Made by a program: the position numbers and the translations under genes | NCBI RefSeq assembly: GCF_030848495.1 | Contig: NZ_JAVDDT010000002.1 | Coordinates: 1 to 64,000 of the forward strand | Reading direction: 5' to 3' | Origin: Natronospira bacteriovora | GTDB lineage: Bacteria; Pseudomonadota; Gammaproteobacteria; Natronospirales; Natronospiraceae | Length of the DNA stretch: 64,000 bases | In this document: positions 28,154 to 38,953 of the stretch, piece after piece | How positions within the stretch are numbered: position 1 is the first letter of the stretch | Layout: the number at the start of each line of letters is the position of its first letter | Notes under the pieces: model-generated | Told to the model about the DNA's origin: nothing | Databases searched by the model: none | What the model saw: only the letters and a program-made list of their open reading frames with translations

Positions 28154-29591
28154 ATGCGTAAGCTATTGATCTCTCTCTCTCTCTCTCTCTCTGATAGCCA
28201 GCCCGTTTGCCTCGGCTGAGGCAGCGAGCATTGAAGCCGGGCAGGTCAACGGCGAAGAGACCAGTCGCTGGATTGTTGTCTTTAATCGCAGTTCTGAAAT
28301 TCCCGCCGATGCGGTGCCGGACCTGACTGCACAACTGACGAAACGCATGGCCGTAGAGCCCTTGATGGTCTACCGCCATGCCGGTAAGGGTTTTGTGGCC
28401 GAGATGACGGGCCAGCAGGCAGCCACCCTCGCCAGCAACCCCAACATTCGACGGGTAGAGCGTGATCGCCGTGTGAGTGTACACGGCGCGGGCACCACCA
28501 GCTCCGGTGAGGACACGGTTCAGTATGGAGCCGACTGGAGCCTGGATCGCATTGATCAGCGTGATGGCAACCTGTCTGGTTCCTATGCCTTTGCCCATGA
28601 TGGCAGTGGTATCAATATCTACGTTATCGATACCGGTGTTAACGAGAACCACTCGAACTTCTTCACTGGCCAGGTCGAGCGAATTCATGACCGCTTCACT
28701 GATGAGGAGTTTGATGCCAGCTGCGTGAATAACGACCCCGAGCCGCCTTGCCCGCCGTATGAATGGCCGTGTGGTGACGATGGAATTCACGCCAATGGTG
28801 TCCATGATGAAGGGAAGCGATGGCATGGCACATCCGTGGCGGGCAAGGCGGCCGCGGCAACCTACGGGGCAGCGCAAGGCGCCTATGTCAAGGATCTGCG
28901 CGCTTTCGATTGTCGGGGGATTTCGTATGTCAGCGAGGTGAATGCTGCCCTTGACAGTGTTGCGGAGCATGCTCAGGCTCATGGCCAAGCCGCGCCCCTC
29001 GTGATGAGCTTTGGCTTCGATGAGACTACAAGCAAGGTGAGTAGTATTGAGGACAGTATCCGGGCACTGCCGGATAACGTCCTGCCAATTGCCTCGGCGG
29101 GTAACAGCAATACGCTGGCCTCGACCCAGGTGCCAGCCCGGATGTCGGGGGTGATTACCGTCGGGGGCACCAATAGCAGCGATATGCGCTACAGTAATTC
29201 CAACTACGGCAGCGCCGTCGACATCTTTGCTCCAGGCAGGGACGTGCAGACCCTGTGGGGTGACGGTGATTCGGAAACCATCACCGCCACCGGTACTTCC
29301 TATGCTGCCCCGCTGGTGGCGGGGGTGGCCGCCATCCACGCGAGTTCACTGAATGGCGAAATTAGAGCCGATAACCTGCGTCAGGCGATTCTCGGCAATG
29401 CCACCGAGGGTGCCCTGGGTAATCTCGAAGGCTCCCCGGATCTTCTGCTTTACCAGTGGTATCAATCAAACGACGACGATGATGGCGGTGGTGACGACGA
29501 CGATGATGATGACGACGAAGACGGCGGTGGTGGTGACTGGGGCGGCTGCCCCTACCAGAATGAAGACGGTGAATGGGTAATGTGCCCCTGA
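28154..29591 (+). CDS. Secreted subtilase (S8), out of frame through a CT tract
   Basis: Start ATG at 28154 with AAGGAG seven bases upstream encodes MRKLLISLSLSLS, then runs into (CT)11 (28171-28192) and a stop 24 codons in. The rest continues one frame over. With one extra CT the product is about 479 residues with a signal peptide ending SPFASA. An inhibitor-I9 propeptide (IVVFNRSSEIP to VERDRRVSV) follows, then a catalytic triad of Asp160 (VIDTG), His225 (WHGTS) and Ser383 (GTSYAAP), in restored numbering, and an oxyanion AGN. The tail is Asp/Gly-rich, perhaps Ca2+ binding, and ends in a Cys-bearing segment. Predicted exported protease. In this sequence it is off, or it reflects a tract-length error. 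Confidence 0.85.
28171..28192. repeat. (CT)11 dinucleotide tract in the subtilase signal peptide
   Basis: Eleven perfect CT units encode alternating Ser-Leu in the signal peptide core. Eleven units put the mature enzyme out of frame; 12 or 9 units restore it. This is the classic layout of a slipped-strand phase-variation switch. Confidence 0.9.
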
Positions 29592-29654
29592 CCTCGACTG
29601 TGCTGTTATTTATTTTTGAATGATGAATCCTGTCCCCCTTTTTCGGTGATTGTG

Positions 29655-31444
29655 ATGCGTGTTTTGAAATGCTTGTTGATCGCAAAGATGGTCCTCGCTG
29701 TCTCGGCGGTGGCCGCGGAGGCGCCGGATGACCTGCTGCCCTCGGGCGGTGCTTTGGTGCCGGCAGAAGATCTGGGCCGCTTCAATCGGGTCGAAGGCAG
29801 TGATGATTATGTGGTGATCGGCAATACCTGGGCCATCGGCGATCTCGGGGGTGTCCTTGTCATGGCGCCCGACGAGAGCGGTCAATGGGTTGAGGAGAGC
29901 TGGGTACCGGGCACGATGACGGATGCCTCGGCCGGCGCGGGTTTGGGCTCGGCCATTGCCATTGACGGTGACCGCTTCATTGTCGGCGCCTTCAACGAAG
30001 GTTATGTCCCCGGCCGCCGGGAGAGTGGGGCGGCCTTCGAATTCCGTCGGGACCCCTCAAGCGGGACAGTGGAGTTTCTGCGCCGGATTGACCGCCCCGA
30101 GCCGGACACCTTCTTCTTCGGAACCGGTGCGGCGATGGAGAATGGCTGGCTGGCGGTGGGCGCGGCTTTCGGTGAGCAGTTGCCCGACGAGCAGTATGGC
30201 GCCACCTATCTGTTTCGCTGGTCGGAGGCGATGGACGATTGGGAATACGTTCAGAAATTGCTGGCGCCGGATCGCGAGGACGGCGGTGACCGGGATGATT
30301 TCGGCACGGAAGTCCGCATGGCCTATCCCTGGCTGGCGATCGCGGCGCGCAATGCCTGGGTGGCGGATCAGGACGACCGCCTGGGTGCGATCTACCTTTA
30401 TCGGCATGATGCCGACAGCGACGAGTGGCGCTTTGAACAGAAACTGGTGGGCGATCCGCCCGAAGGGGGCCGTCAGCCGGGCAAGGTGCGGTTATTGTTC
30501 ATGGAAGAGAGGCATGTGTTGATGTCCGGTAATGAAGTAACAGCGGATACGCTGCTAAATAGGATGCACTTATATGTTTACGAGTTAGATGAAAATGATG
30601 ATCGCTGGGAGAAATCAGCGGTGCTATCGGAGGCAGACCCGCCACACGACCGGAATTCAAGTTTCGGTCGTGGCGGAGCCGTTTTTGGTGACGGAGAACG
30701 GTTGGCGGTGACCCATTCGACTCGATTGCGATCTTCCGGGGAAATGGATGGCGCGCTGCACATCTATGAGCGGGATGATAGTGCCTCTCAGGGCTGGGCG
30801 TTGATGGAAAGTCTCACGCCACCATGGCCTTCCTGGGGTTCCGGCCACGCACTGGCCTCGATGGTTGCGCCGGCGGGCCCGGAGGGTCTGGCGGCCCTGG
30901 CCGCCGGAACCGGTTCTCTGGGCCACTCCCGGGGCACGGTGTTTGTGTTTCAGCCGGAAGCGAAGCCGGTTCGCCTGAATGTGAGCGACGCCTGGCCGGA
31001 TGGCGATGGTGAGCCAGTCAGCGGACGTGAGTTTGAGTATCACTGGCGGGTGGCAAACGACGGTCCGGCCACCGCGACCAATGTCCACCTGCGTCTGGAC
31101 CTGTCTTCGGACGATTTCACGCTGGCGGGGGGCAGTGAGCCCTGCTGGTGGGACAGCAGTGCCGATGTCCATGTCTGCCTGATCAAGCGCATCCCACCGG
31201 GGGGCTATGAAACAGTGACCATCAAGCTGATTCCCGAGGCGGCCGGGGATTACGGGATTGACAGCCTGGTGGTATCGGATCAGCTTGACGAGCATCCGGA
31301 AGGTCGTGAAGCCCGCTTCAATCTCGGCGTGGCCGAGCCCGCCAGCGGCTCGAGCTCGGGTTGCAGTCTGGGCCGGGGGCCTTATGAACTGCTGGTGCTC
31401 GTGCTGCTGGCGCTGGCCCGACCTCGGGGGAGGAAGCGGGAGCC

Positions 31445-31457
<13 letters not shown>
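29655..31457 (+). CDS. Exported beta-propeller (FG-GAP-like) protein with C-terminal sorting tail
   Basis: About 600 residues. Signal peptide MRVLKCLLIAKMVLAVSAVAA. Repeated blades of the type LGSAIAIDGDRFIVGAF, GNTWAIGDLGGVLVM and GTGAAMENGWLAVGAAF (residues 40-430) indicate an integrin-like beta-propeller. A DUF11/CARDB-like beta domain with SGREFEYHWRVANDGPATATNV follows. The end is SSSGCSLGRGPYE, a hydrophobic LLVLVLLALA and a basic PRGRKR, like GlyGly-CTERM/JDVT-type sorting signals. The start is uncertain (TTG 29616 possible). It lies 63 nt after the subtilase. Its stop falls in the duplicated mtrB-end sequence. Surface role inferred. Confidence 0.75.
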
Positions 31458-31665
<208 letters not shown>

Positions 31666-31945
31666 TTCGTGTCATAGGCTTCGGTGCTTTCCCGGCCACA
31701 CCATTCATACATGATGGAAGGCGGGGTGGGGTGGTCGGGAATGTAATCGGTCACGTCATAGACCTTGCCGTGGATGGCCTTCCAGCAGCTGTCCTTGTTG
31801 TCGTGCTTGGCCAGCTCTTCCATGGTGATGAGAGGCAGTTCATCCTTGTCCTGGTCGGCCTGGGCCTGGGGTGACAGGCCGCTGACGATCAGCATTGTGG
31901 CGACGGCCGCCCAGAAGGCGACGAAAGCGGTGTAGGCAGTCTTGT

Positions 31946-33259
31946 TCATAGGAAATCGAACTCCTCGGAATGAAAGGATGAAGAGGGCACGCCCAGTTCC
32001 CGGGCGATGTCACGGGCGATACGTGTCAGGGCCGGGGGGCCGCAGACGAACCACTCCCGTTCCGCCGCATCCGGGCAGTGCTGGCGGATGAAATCGGTGT
32101 TCAGCGGGCCATGCTCGACGAAGTAATGTGACTGGATGGCCAGTTTTGGATGGTCTTGAGCCGCCTGCTGGAGCTGCTCCAGGTAGTAGGCCCGGCTTGG
32201 ATCATTGGCGCAGTTGATCAGCAGTGCCTCACCCCAGTGCTCGGCCCAGTCGCCCTGGTGAATGGCTTCGGCTGCACTGACGAAGGGGGTGATGCCGATG
32301 CCACCGCCAATCCAGAGCTGCTTCCTGTGGCGGCTCTCCGGCGGAAAGAACAGGCCGTAGGGGCCTTCCACCGAGGCTTCGCTACCCTCGTTCAGGGACT
32401 GCAGGGCATGACTGGCATCACCCAGGTCCTTGACCGCGATTTTCAGTGTGTCCCCGCCGGGGGCCGAACTGATGGTAAAGGGGTGTTCCTCGTTTCGCCC
32501 GGCCGAAAGCGCCGGGTCATGCGGGGTGAAGTAGATGAACTGGCCCGGCTCGAAATCCATTCGGCGATGCCTTGTCGGGCGCAGTTCGATTTCCACGATG
32601 CGATCGGCCAGAGTTCTTACCGCTTCCACCCGCCAGGGCTGGCGCATGAGTGGCCGGGCGATGAGGGCGCGCCAGAAGAACACCAGGATGGCCAGGCCGC
32701 CCAGCCCGCCCCAGACGAGCAGGGTCATGGGCAGGTTGAATGTCCGGGTGAGGGGAACAGCGTGAATCACACCCGCAACGAGTGCCAGCCCGGCGAGAAA
32801 ATGAATGGCTTTCCAGCGCTGGTAGTCGGGTCGGCCGAAAAACTGAAAGCTGGGCGCCAGAAAGATCATCATGGCGATCAGGGCTACCCAGCCGGCCCAC
32901 ATATAGGCATCGGCCATCGGTGGCAGCAGCACTTCCTGCATGGCCGGCAGGCCCCAGGGCAGTCGCGAGAAGGCCATCAGCAGCACATGGGCCATCAGCA
33001 GCAGGAGACTGGCCAGGCCCAGGTAGTGGTGCTGTTTCCACAGCCGGGTCAGACCACCGAAATGGCGGTCCAGTCGTGGCAGCCGCACACTCATGATGGC
33101 CGCCACCAGCAGGCAGGCGAGGCCGCCCACCCCGGTCACCCGGCCCAGCCAGCCAAGGAGCTCGGGGATGCTGGTGCCGCCTGGCCAGCCCAATACCGCC
33201 GACAGGCCAATGGGAAGCCCCACCAGCACGGTCGTCAGCCAATCGCCCGAATAACGCAT
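31946..33259 (-). CDS. Ferric reductase-like transmembrane flavin oxidoreductase
   Basis: A 437-residue protein. About six membrane helices form a ferric-reductase-like haem b domain (residues 10-210, His in KQHHYLGLAS, MAHVLLMAF and AIHFLAGLALVAGVIHA). A ferredoxin-NADP reductase module follows: FAD site FEPGQFIYFTP and EEHPFTISSAP, NAD(P) site LWIGGGIGITPFVS, and WFVCGPPAL. The start has GGTGAG upstream. First gene of an operon with the cytochrome b5 protein (4-nt overlap), behind an FNR-type promoter. It probably moves electrons between NAD(P)H and haem across the inner membrane. Direction is unknown. Confidence 0.88.
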   Translation of the reverse strand: MRYSGDWLTTVLVGLPIGLSAVLGWPGGTSIPELLGWLGRVTGVGGLACLLVAAIMSVRLPRLDRHFGGLTRLWKQHHYLGLASLLLLMAHVLLMAFSRLPWGLPAMQEVLLPPMADAYMWAGWVALIAMMIFLAPSFQFFGRPDYQRWKAIHFLAGLALVAGVIHAVPLTRTFNLPMTLLVWGGLGGLAILVFFWRALIARPLMRQPWRVEAVRTLADRIVEIELRPTRHRRMDFEPGQFIYFTPHDPALSAGRNEEHPFTISSAPGGDTLKIAVKDLGDASHALQSLNEGSEASVEGPYGLFFPPESRHRKQLWIGGGIGITPFVSAAEAIHQGDWAEHWGEALLINCANDPSRAYYLEQLQQAAQDHPKLAIQSHYFVEHGPLNTDFIRQHCPDAAEREWFVCGPPALTRIARDIARELGVPSSSFHSEEFDFL

Positions 33260-33292
33260 CTACTCACCCGCGGATCAGTGGTTCATGGTCAG

Positions 33293-33333
33293 AGCTTAGC
33301 AGGCTGTGGGCGCCAGGATTTGACCCGGATCAA
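33293..33333 (-). promoter_or_regulatory. FNR/Anr-type promoter of the flavin reductase-cytochrome b5 operon
   Basis: On the minus strand the box reads TTGATCCGGGTCAA (33333-33320), 9 of 10 defined FNR positions. After 21 nt comes TAAGCT (33298-33293), and 33 nt later the start codon. The geometry equals that of the decaheme operon promoter at 24625-24665. The box abuts the stop of the P-type ATPase gene. Confidence 0.7.
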
Positions 33334-33334
33334 T

Positions 33335-36043
33335 TCACTCCGTGGTCCCCTTCAGGGCGGCGCGAGCCTGGCGCTGCATCAGCCATTTTTCCAGTTCCAC
33401 CACGAACAGCACCGGCAGGCTTACAGCCAGGATCAGGGTCATGCTCTCGCGTGACAGGGCCTCGGTCTGGAACAGCTGCTGCATGAAGGGCAGCCAGGTA
33501 AAGCCGGCCTGCAGGGCCATCACCAGCAGAATGGCGCCAGGTACCCAGGGGTTGCCGAACAGGCCGCCCCGCGCAAACACGGTGCGGGTGAGGTAGCGGC
33601 AGTTGAAGAGATAGAAGATCTCGCAGGCCACCACGGTATTCACGGCGGCCGTGCGTGCCACCTCTATGGCATAACCCTGGTCAAGGTGCCAGTGGAAGAC
33701 CCAGAAGGTCGCCGCCAGGATCAGGAAGGAGACAAACACCACCCGCCAGACCAGAAAGGGGGTGAGGATGGGTTCGCCGGGTGGCCGGGGCGGCCGCTGC
33801 ATGACATCCGGCTCGGCGGGTTCGAAGGCCAGCGCCAGCGCCAGCGTCACGGCGGTGACCATGTTCACCCACAGCACCTGCACTGGTGTGACCGGCAGGG
33901 ACAGGCCGAGCATCACCGCCACCAGGATCAGCATCGCCTGTCCGCCGTTGGTGGGCAGGATGAACAGCAGGGACTTGCGGATGTTGTCGTAGATGCCGCG
34001 GCCGATGCGAACGGCACTGGCAATGGTGGCGAAGTTGTCGTCGGCCAGCACGATTTCCGAGGCTTCCCGTGCCGTTTCCGTGCCTTTCTGGCCCATGGCC
34101 ACACCCACATCCGCACTGCGCAGGGCAGGGGCGTCATTGACCCCGTCGCCGGTCATGGCCGTCACCTGCTTCTGCTCCCGCAGGGCGCGCACCAGGCGCA
34201 GCTTGTCTTCCGGACTGAAGCGGGCGTAAATGTCGGTGCGCTCCACGAAATCAGCCAGTTCCTCGTCCCGATGTTTCTGAAAGTCACCACCGCTCATGCC
34301 CTTGCGACCATCACCGATGCCCATCTGCCGGCCGATGGCCATGGCGGTACCCAGGTGGTCACCGGTGATCATCTTCACGCGGATGCCGGCCTGCTGACAG
34401 TCCCGGACGGCATCAATCGCTTCCTTGCGCGGTGGATCTTCCAGGCCCACCACACCCAGCAGCACCAGCCCCGTTTCCACATCGGATTCTTCCAGACTGC
34501 GTTTGTCGCTCGCACAGGATTTCATGGCCAGGGCGAGGGTGCGTTGTCCCTGCTCGGAGAAATGCTTCAGTGTGTCTTCCCAACTGTCGTGATCCAGATC
34601 GACGGGCTCGCCGTCACTGCCAAGTGCCTTTCTGCACAGGGACAGGACCAGTTCCGGTGCCCCCTTGAGCAGGATGCGCCCGTTGCCCTTGTGATCATGG
34701 TGCAGGCTGGCCATGTAACGCCGTTCGGACTCGAAGGGGATATTGTCCGTGCGTGGCCAGTCCCGGCGCAGCTGGCGGGGGTCCTGTTCCGATTTCTCGG
34801 TCAGAACCAGCAGGGCTGCTTCCATGGGGTCACCACTGATCTGGCGCCCGTTCTCGTCATCTCGCAGCTCGGATTCATTGCACAGCGTGGCGGCCAACAG
34901 CAGTTCCTGGATTGCCCTGTCGTCGTCCGGGCCGGAGGCGATCTTCAGGCTGCCCTCCGCCACATAGCCTCCGCCGCTGACCTCCACCTGGCTTGCCGCG
35001 GTGCGCAGGCCGCGTACGGTCATTTCGTTCCGGGTCAGGGTGCCGGTCTTGTCCGAGCAGATCACCGTCACGGAGCCCAGGGTTTCCACTGCCGGCAGGC
35101 GGCGCACGATGGCCTGGCGGCTGGCCATGGCCTGCACCCCGAGGGCCAGGGTAATGGTGATGATGGCCGGCAGGCCCTCGGGAATGGCGGCCACGGCCAG
35201 GCCCACGGCGGCAAAGAACATGTCCGCCATGGCCTGTTCCCGCCACCAGACGCCCAGCGAGAAGGTCAGGGCGGCGAGAATGAGAATGACCACGGTGAGC
35301 TGACGGCCGAACTGATGGATCTTTTTCAGTAGGGGGGTGGTGATGGCTTCCACCGATTCGGTGGCCCGGCTGATGCGACCGATCTCGGAACGCTCGCCGG
35401 TGGCTACTACCACGCCACGAGCCTGACCGGAGGCCACCAGGGTGCCGGACCAGGCCATGCTGGTCTGTTCGGCCAGCAGGGTGTCGGCTTCCACCGGCTC
35501 GGTCTGCTTGTCCACCGGCACGGATTCACCGGTCAGGCTGGATTCATCGGTTCGCAGGCCGCGGGCGTGGATCAGGCGCAGGTCGGCCGGCACCCGGTCA
35601 CCGCTCTCCAGCAGTACGATGTCGCCAGGCACCAGTTCCACGGCATCGATTTCCTGCATTTCCCCCTCACGCCTTACACGAGCCCGCGTGCGCAGCATGC
35701 GCCGAATGCTGTTCATGGCCTGTTCGGCGCGGCCTTCCTGAATGAAGCCGATCAGGGCATTGATCACTACCACCCCGAAGATCACCGCTGCATCCACCCA
35801 GTGCTGCAGCAGAATTGTGATGGCACCCGCCACCATCAGCACGTAGATCAGAACATTGTGAAACTGCAGCAGCAGGCGCATGAGTGGGCCGCGCCGTCGG
35901 GGTTCCGGCAGGCGGTTCTCGCCATGTCGCTCACGCTGTTCGGCGACCTGCCGGTCGGAGAGGCCGTCCTCCCGAGTTTCAAAATGGGCCAGGGTGTCAG
36001 CGACTGACAGGCTGTGAAAGCTCAGGTTCTCCTGGTCCGGCAT
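33335..36043 (-). CDS. Cation-transporting P-type ATPase (PMR1/SERCA-like)
   Basis: A 902-residue P2-type ATPase. N-terminal cation ATPase domain (LSVADTLAHFETREDGLS), actuator TGES motif (DESSLTGES), M4 signature AAIPEGLPAIITI, phosphorylation site CSDKTGTLTRNE, hinge MTGDGVNDAPAL, and about ten membrane helices. M4 PEGLP is typical of Ca2+/Mn2+ and some Na+/K+ pumps, so the ion cannot be fixed from sequence alone. Full length. It appears monocistronic. Start MPDQENLSF lacks an unusual feature. Divergent from recQ. Confidence 0.92.
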   Translation of the reverse strand: MPDQENLSFHSLSVADTLAHFETREDGLSDRQVAEQRERHGENRLPEPRRRGPLMRLLLQFHNVLIYVLMVAGAITILLQHWVDAAVIFGVVVINALIGFIQEGRAEQAMNSIRRMLRTRARVRREGEMQEIDAVELVPGDIVLLESGDRVPADLRLIHARGLRTDESSLTGESVPVDKQTEPVEADTLLAEQTSMAWSGTLVASGQARGVVVATGERSEIGRISRATESVEAITTPLLKKIHQFGRQLTVVILILAALTFSLGVWWREQAMADMFFAAVGLAVAAIPEGLPAIITITLALGVQAMASRQAIVRRLPAVETLGSVTVICSDKTGTLTRNEMTVRGLRTAASQVEVSGGGYVAEGSLKIASGPDDDRAIQELLLAATLCNESELRDDENGRQISGDPMEAALLVLTEKSEQDPRQLRRDWPRTDNIPFESERRYMASLHHDHKGNGRILLKGAPELVLSLCRKALGSDGEPVDLDHDSWEDTLKHFSEQGQRTLALAMKSCASDKRSLEESDVETGLVLLGVVGLEDPPRKEAIDAVRDCQQAGIRVKMITGDHLGTAMAIGRQMGIGDGRKGMSGGDFQKHRDEELADFVERTDIYARFSPEDKLRLVRALREQKQVTAMTGDGVNDAPALRSADVGVAMGQKGTETAREASEIVLADDNFATIASAVRIGRGIYDNIRKSLLFILPTNGGQAMLILVAVMLGLSLPVTPVQVLWVNMVTAVTLALALAFEPAEPDVMQRPPRPPGEPILTPFLVWRVVFVSFLILAATFWVFHWHLDQGYAIEVARTAAVNTVVACEIFYLFNCRYLTRTVFARGGLFGNPWVPGAILLVMALQAGFTWLPFMQQLFQTEALSRESMTLILAVSLPVLFVVELEKWLMQRQARAALKGTTE

Positions 36044-36241
36044 GCGGATTCTCCCTGTGTCGGGGTGCGGGAACGGTCTGGCTGATTATCCGCGTAAGCC
36101 GGGGTTGCCGGTCAAGTCCTTCCGTATTGGGGCATCCTGACAGTCGGTGTCGGCGATGGCTGACAGAAGCGCGCCCCGATAACAGTGCCTTTTGGTGTAG
36201 CCTTGTCGACCACGTTCATTGCCTGCCCCATTGGATCGAGG

Positions 36242-38392
36242 ATGAGCCAGACCGCCGCCGACAATCAGACTTCCGTGGATTCACGCGCCCATGAGGTGCT
36301 GCGCGAGACCTTCGGCTTTCAGCAGTTTCGCGGCAGCCAGCTGGCGATCATCCGCTCGGTGGTGGGCGGCGACAATGCCCTGGTACTCATGCCCACCGGG
36401 GGCGGTAAATCGCTCTGCTACCAGATTCCCGCGCTGTTGCGGCCCGGCACGGCCATTGTCATCTCGCCCCTGATTGCCCTGATGCGCGATCAGGTGGAGG
36501 CCCTCACGCACAACGGGGTGCGCGCCGCCGTCCTCAACTCCAGCCTGGACGCCGAGACCCGGCGCCAGACCCTGTCCGATCTCATGGGCGGGCGTCTGGA
36601 TCTGCTCTATGTGGCCCCGGAGACCCTGCTGTCGGGCTTCATGCTGGAGCGTCTGTCCGAGATTCCCCTGGCCCTGTTCGCCATTGACGAGGCCCATTGC
36701 GTGTCCCAGTGGGGGCATGATTTCCGCCCCGAGTACATGCAGCTGGATCTCCTGCGTGAACGCTTCCCGGGTGTGCCTCGCATTGCCCTGACCGCCACGG
36801 CCGACGAGCGCACCCGGCGGGAGATCGAGCAGCAGCTCCTGCCGGACGGTGGCCAGACCTGGGTCTCGAGTTTCGATCGTCCCAATATCCGCTATCAGGT
36901 GGGGGTCAAGCACAATGGCCGCCAGCAACTGCTGCAGTTCATTCGCCAGCGCCACGCCGGTGACTCCGGCATCGTCTATTGCCTGAGCCGCAAGCGCAGT
37001 GAGGCCACGGCAGAATGGCTGACCGAGCAGGGCATCGAGGCCATTCCCTACCATGCCGGCCTGCCGCCGGAGGTCCGTCGTCGCAATCAGGAGCGCTTCA
37101 TTCGCGAGGAGGGCCTGGTGGTGGTGGCCACGGTGGCCTTCGGCATGGGCATCGACAAGCCGGATGTGCGCTTCGTGGCCCACCTGGACCTGCCCAAGAG
37201 CATGGAGGCCTATTACCAGGAAACCGGTCGCGCCGGCCGCGATGGTCTGCCGGCCAGTGCCTGGATGGTCTACGGCCTGCAGGACGTTTACCAGATGCGC
37301 CAGTTGTTGGCCCAGTCCCAGGCCCCGCTGGCCCAGCAGCAGGCCGAACGCCAGCGCCTGGATGCCCTGCTGGCCTTCTGTGAATCCCCCGAATGCCGGC
37401 GCCAGAGCCTGCTGGCCTATTTTGCCGAGCAACACGATGGCAATTGCGGCAACTGCGACAACTGCCTGGAGCCGCCCGCCACCTGGGACGCCACCGAGCC
37501 GGCCCGCAAGGCCCTGTCCTGTGTCTGGCGCACCGGCCAGCGCTTCGGCGCCCTGCATGTGATCGATGTCCTGATGGGCCAGGCCAATGAGCGCGTGCGC
37601 CAGTGGGGGCACGACAAGCTGAGCACCTTCGGTATCGGTGGCGAGCTGGACAAGCGGAGCTGGCAGTCCCTGTTCCGGCAGCTGCTGGCCCGAGGCTATC
37701 TGCAGGCCGACGCCGAAGGGCACGGGCGCCTGAAGCTCTCGGAGGGCTGCCGGGGTCTGCTGCGCGGCGAGGAGTCCATCACCCTGCGGCGGGATGCCGT
37801 GCCCACGCGCCGAAAGGCCTCGGGGACTGCGGCGGCCCGGCACCCGGCCGGTTGGGAAGCCCTGCGCCGCTGCCGCCGCGAACAGGCCGAGGCCGAGGGC
37901 GTGCCGCCCTATGTGATCTTCCACGACGCCACCCTGATGGAGATGCTGCGCCTGCGTCCGCGCACCCTGGAGCAGATGGCGAATGTCTCCGGGGTGGGGG
38001 ACAGCAAGCTGCAGCGCTACGGCCAGCAGTTCCTGGATGTGCTCAACAGCCTGGACGAGCCGTCCGGCGAGGAGAGCTGGCAGGAAACCGGGGCTTTGCT
38101 GCGCGAGGGCTTGAGCCCGGACGCGGTCGCCGCCCGCCGGGGGCTGGCCATCAGCACCGTACACGGGCATATGGTCCAGTGCGTGGAAAGCGGGCAGCTG
38201 GCCCTGGATGAGGTGCTGGCCTTGCCGGAAGGCGAACTCAACCGCATTCGCGACGCCCTGATGGAAAGCGGCGAGCCCGCGCCGCGCCTGCGACCAGTCT
38301 ATGAGGCCCTGGGCGAGGCCCATGAATTCAAGACGCTGCAGCTGGTGCGGGCCGATCTCATCCGTCAGCTTGACGGGCAGCACTCATTGTAA
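36242..38392 (+). CDS. recQ: ATP-dependent DNA helicase RecQ
   Basis: A 716-residue 3'-5' helicase for recombination and fork repair. Helicase motifs: [16 protein letters not shown] (I), [17 protein letters not shown] (II with the aromatic-rich loop), LTATADERT (III), and [13 protein letters not shown] (VI). RQC zinc site: [15 protein letters not shown] and [15 protein letters not shown] domain near 520-600 ([30 protein letters not shown] in parts). After it is a helix-turn-helix extension ([26 protein letters not shown]), an HTH_40-like tail absent from E. coli RecQ. The start MSQTAADNQ is chosen by family length. Confidence 0.95.
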   Translation: MSQTAADNQTSVDSRAHEVLRETFGFQQFRGSQLAIIRSVVGGDNALVLMPTGGGKSLCYQIPALLRPGTAIVISPLIALMRDQVEALTHNGVRAAVLNSSLDAETRRQTLSDLMGGRLDLLYVAPETLLSGFMLERLSEIPLALFAIDEAHCVSQWGHDFRPEYMQLDLLRERFPGVPRIALTATADERTRREIEQQLLPDGGQTWVSSFDRPNIRYQVGVKHNGRQQLLQFIRQRHAGDSGIVYCLSRKRSEATAEWLTEQGIEAIPYHAGLPPEVRRRNQERFIREEGLVVVATVAFGMGIDKPDVRFVAHLDLPKSMEAYYQETGRAGRDGLPASAWMVYGLQDVYQMRQLLAQSQAPLAQQQAERQRLDALLAFCESPECRRQSLLAYFAEQHDGNCGNCDNCLEPPATWDATEPARKALSCVWRTGQRFGALHVIDVLMGQANERVRQWGHDKLSTFGIGGELDKRSWQSLFRQLLARGYLQADAEGHGRLKLSEGCRGLLRGEESITLRRDAVPTRRKASGTAAARHPAGWEALRRCRREQAEAEGVPPYVIFHDATLMEMLRLRPRTLEQMANVSGVGDSKLQRYGQQFLDVLNSLDEPSGEESWQETGALLREGLSPDAVAARRGLAISTVHGHMVQCVESGQLALDEVLALPEGELNRIRDALMESGEPAPRLRPVYEALGEAHEFKTLQLVRADLIRQLDGQHSL

Positions 38393-38403
38393 TGAGCAGG
38401 GCG

Positions 38404-38409
38404 TATAAT
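38404..38409 (+). promoter_or_regulatory. Consensus -10 box upstream of nfeD
   Basis: A perfect TATAAT lies between recQ and the nfeD-like gene, 24 nt before its first ATG. No good -35 is found at 16-18 nt, so the promoter call rests on the -10 alone. Confidence 0.45.
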
Positions 38410-38432
38410 CCGCCCATCATGTAACGGGGGAA

Positions 38433-38876
38433 ATGAATATGCAGGCATGGCATCTCTGGGCGATCGCCGCCCTCCTGCTGGGTCTGGCCGAACTGATGGG
38501 CGGGCAGTTCATTCTGCTGGGTCTGGCCCTGGCGGCCTCGGTGGTCATGGTGGTCATGATGCTGGCTCCCAATACGGGCCTGGGTGGACAGCTGCTGATC
38601 TTTGGCGTGTCGGCGGCGGTGATCGTGCCACTGATTGTCATTGTCTTCCGCCAGTATTTCCCGGGTGACCGTTTCTCGGTCATGAACGAGCCCAGCGATG
38701 AAGCCTCCGTGCCGCGTGATGTGGTGGAGCGGGATGGCCGAATCGGCGTGGAGATCTACGGGGATTTCTACCCGGCCGAATTTCGCAGTGGTCTCAAGCC
38801 GGAGCCGGGCATGGAAGTCGTGGTGGTGGAATTTCGCGGCATCGTCGCCCTGGTTCAGGCCACGCAAACCGATTGA
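38433..38876 (+). CDS. NfeD-like membrane protein
   Basis: A 147-residue short NfeD protein. Two or three N-terminal membrane helices (LWAIAALLLGLAELMG, and segments to residue 75) are followed by a C-terminal OB-fold (IGVEIYGDFYPAEFR, GMEVVVVEFRGIVALVQ). NfeD proteins pair with stomatin/SPFH proteins to organise membrane microdomains. The SPFH gene follows 77 nt later on the same strand. Two ATGs (38433 and 38439) are possible; the GGGGG ribosome site fits the second slightly better. E. coli homologue pair is QmcA/YbbK. Confidence 0.88.
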   Translation: MNMQAWHLWAIAALLLGLAELMGGQFILLGLALAASVVMVVMMLAPNTGLGGQLLIFGVSAAVIVPLIVIVFRQYFPGDRFSVMNEPSDEASVPRDVVERDGRIGVEIYGDFYPAEFRSGLKPEPGMEVVVVEFRGIVALVQATQTD

Positions 38877-38953
38877 TGATGAGGTGTTGCTCGCCGGCCC
38901 GCTGAGAACCGGGCTGGCGTTTCTTTTCTTCTATTCCTGTTGGGGGAACATTC

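Noticed and set aside
28163-28348. Minus-strand frame with Arg-Glu repeats
   Set aside because: Translation of the CT tract in the wrong strand; the subtilase explains the region.
33260-33292. Another GGAACC-type element (GAACCACTGATC on the minus strand)
   Set aside because: Only one short half-site is present with no pairing partner; it lies in the reductase leader and could be chance.
36281-38383. 700-codon open frame antisense to recQ
   Set aside because: Shadow frame; recQ has all helicase motifs and accounts for the codon pattern.
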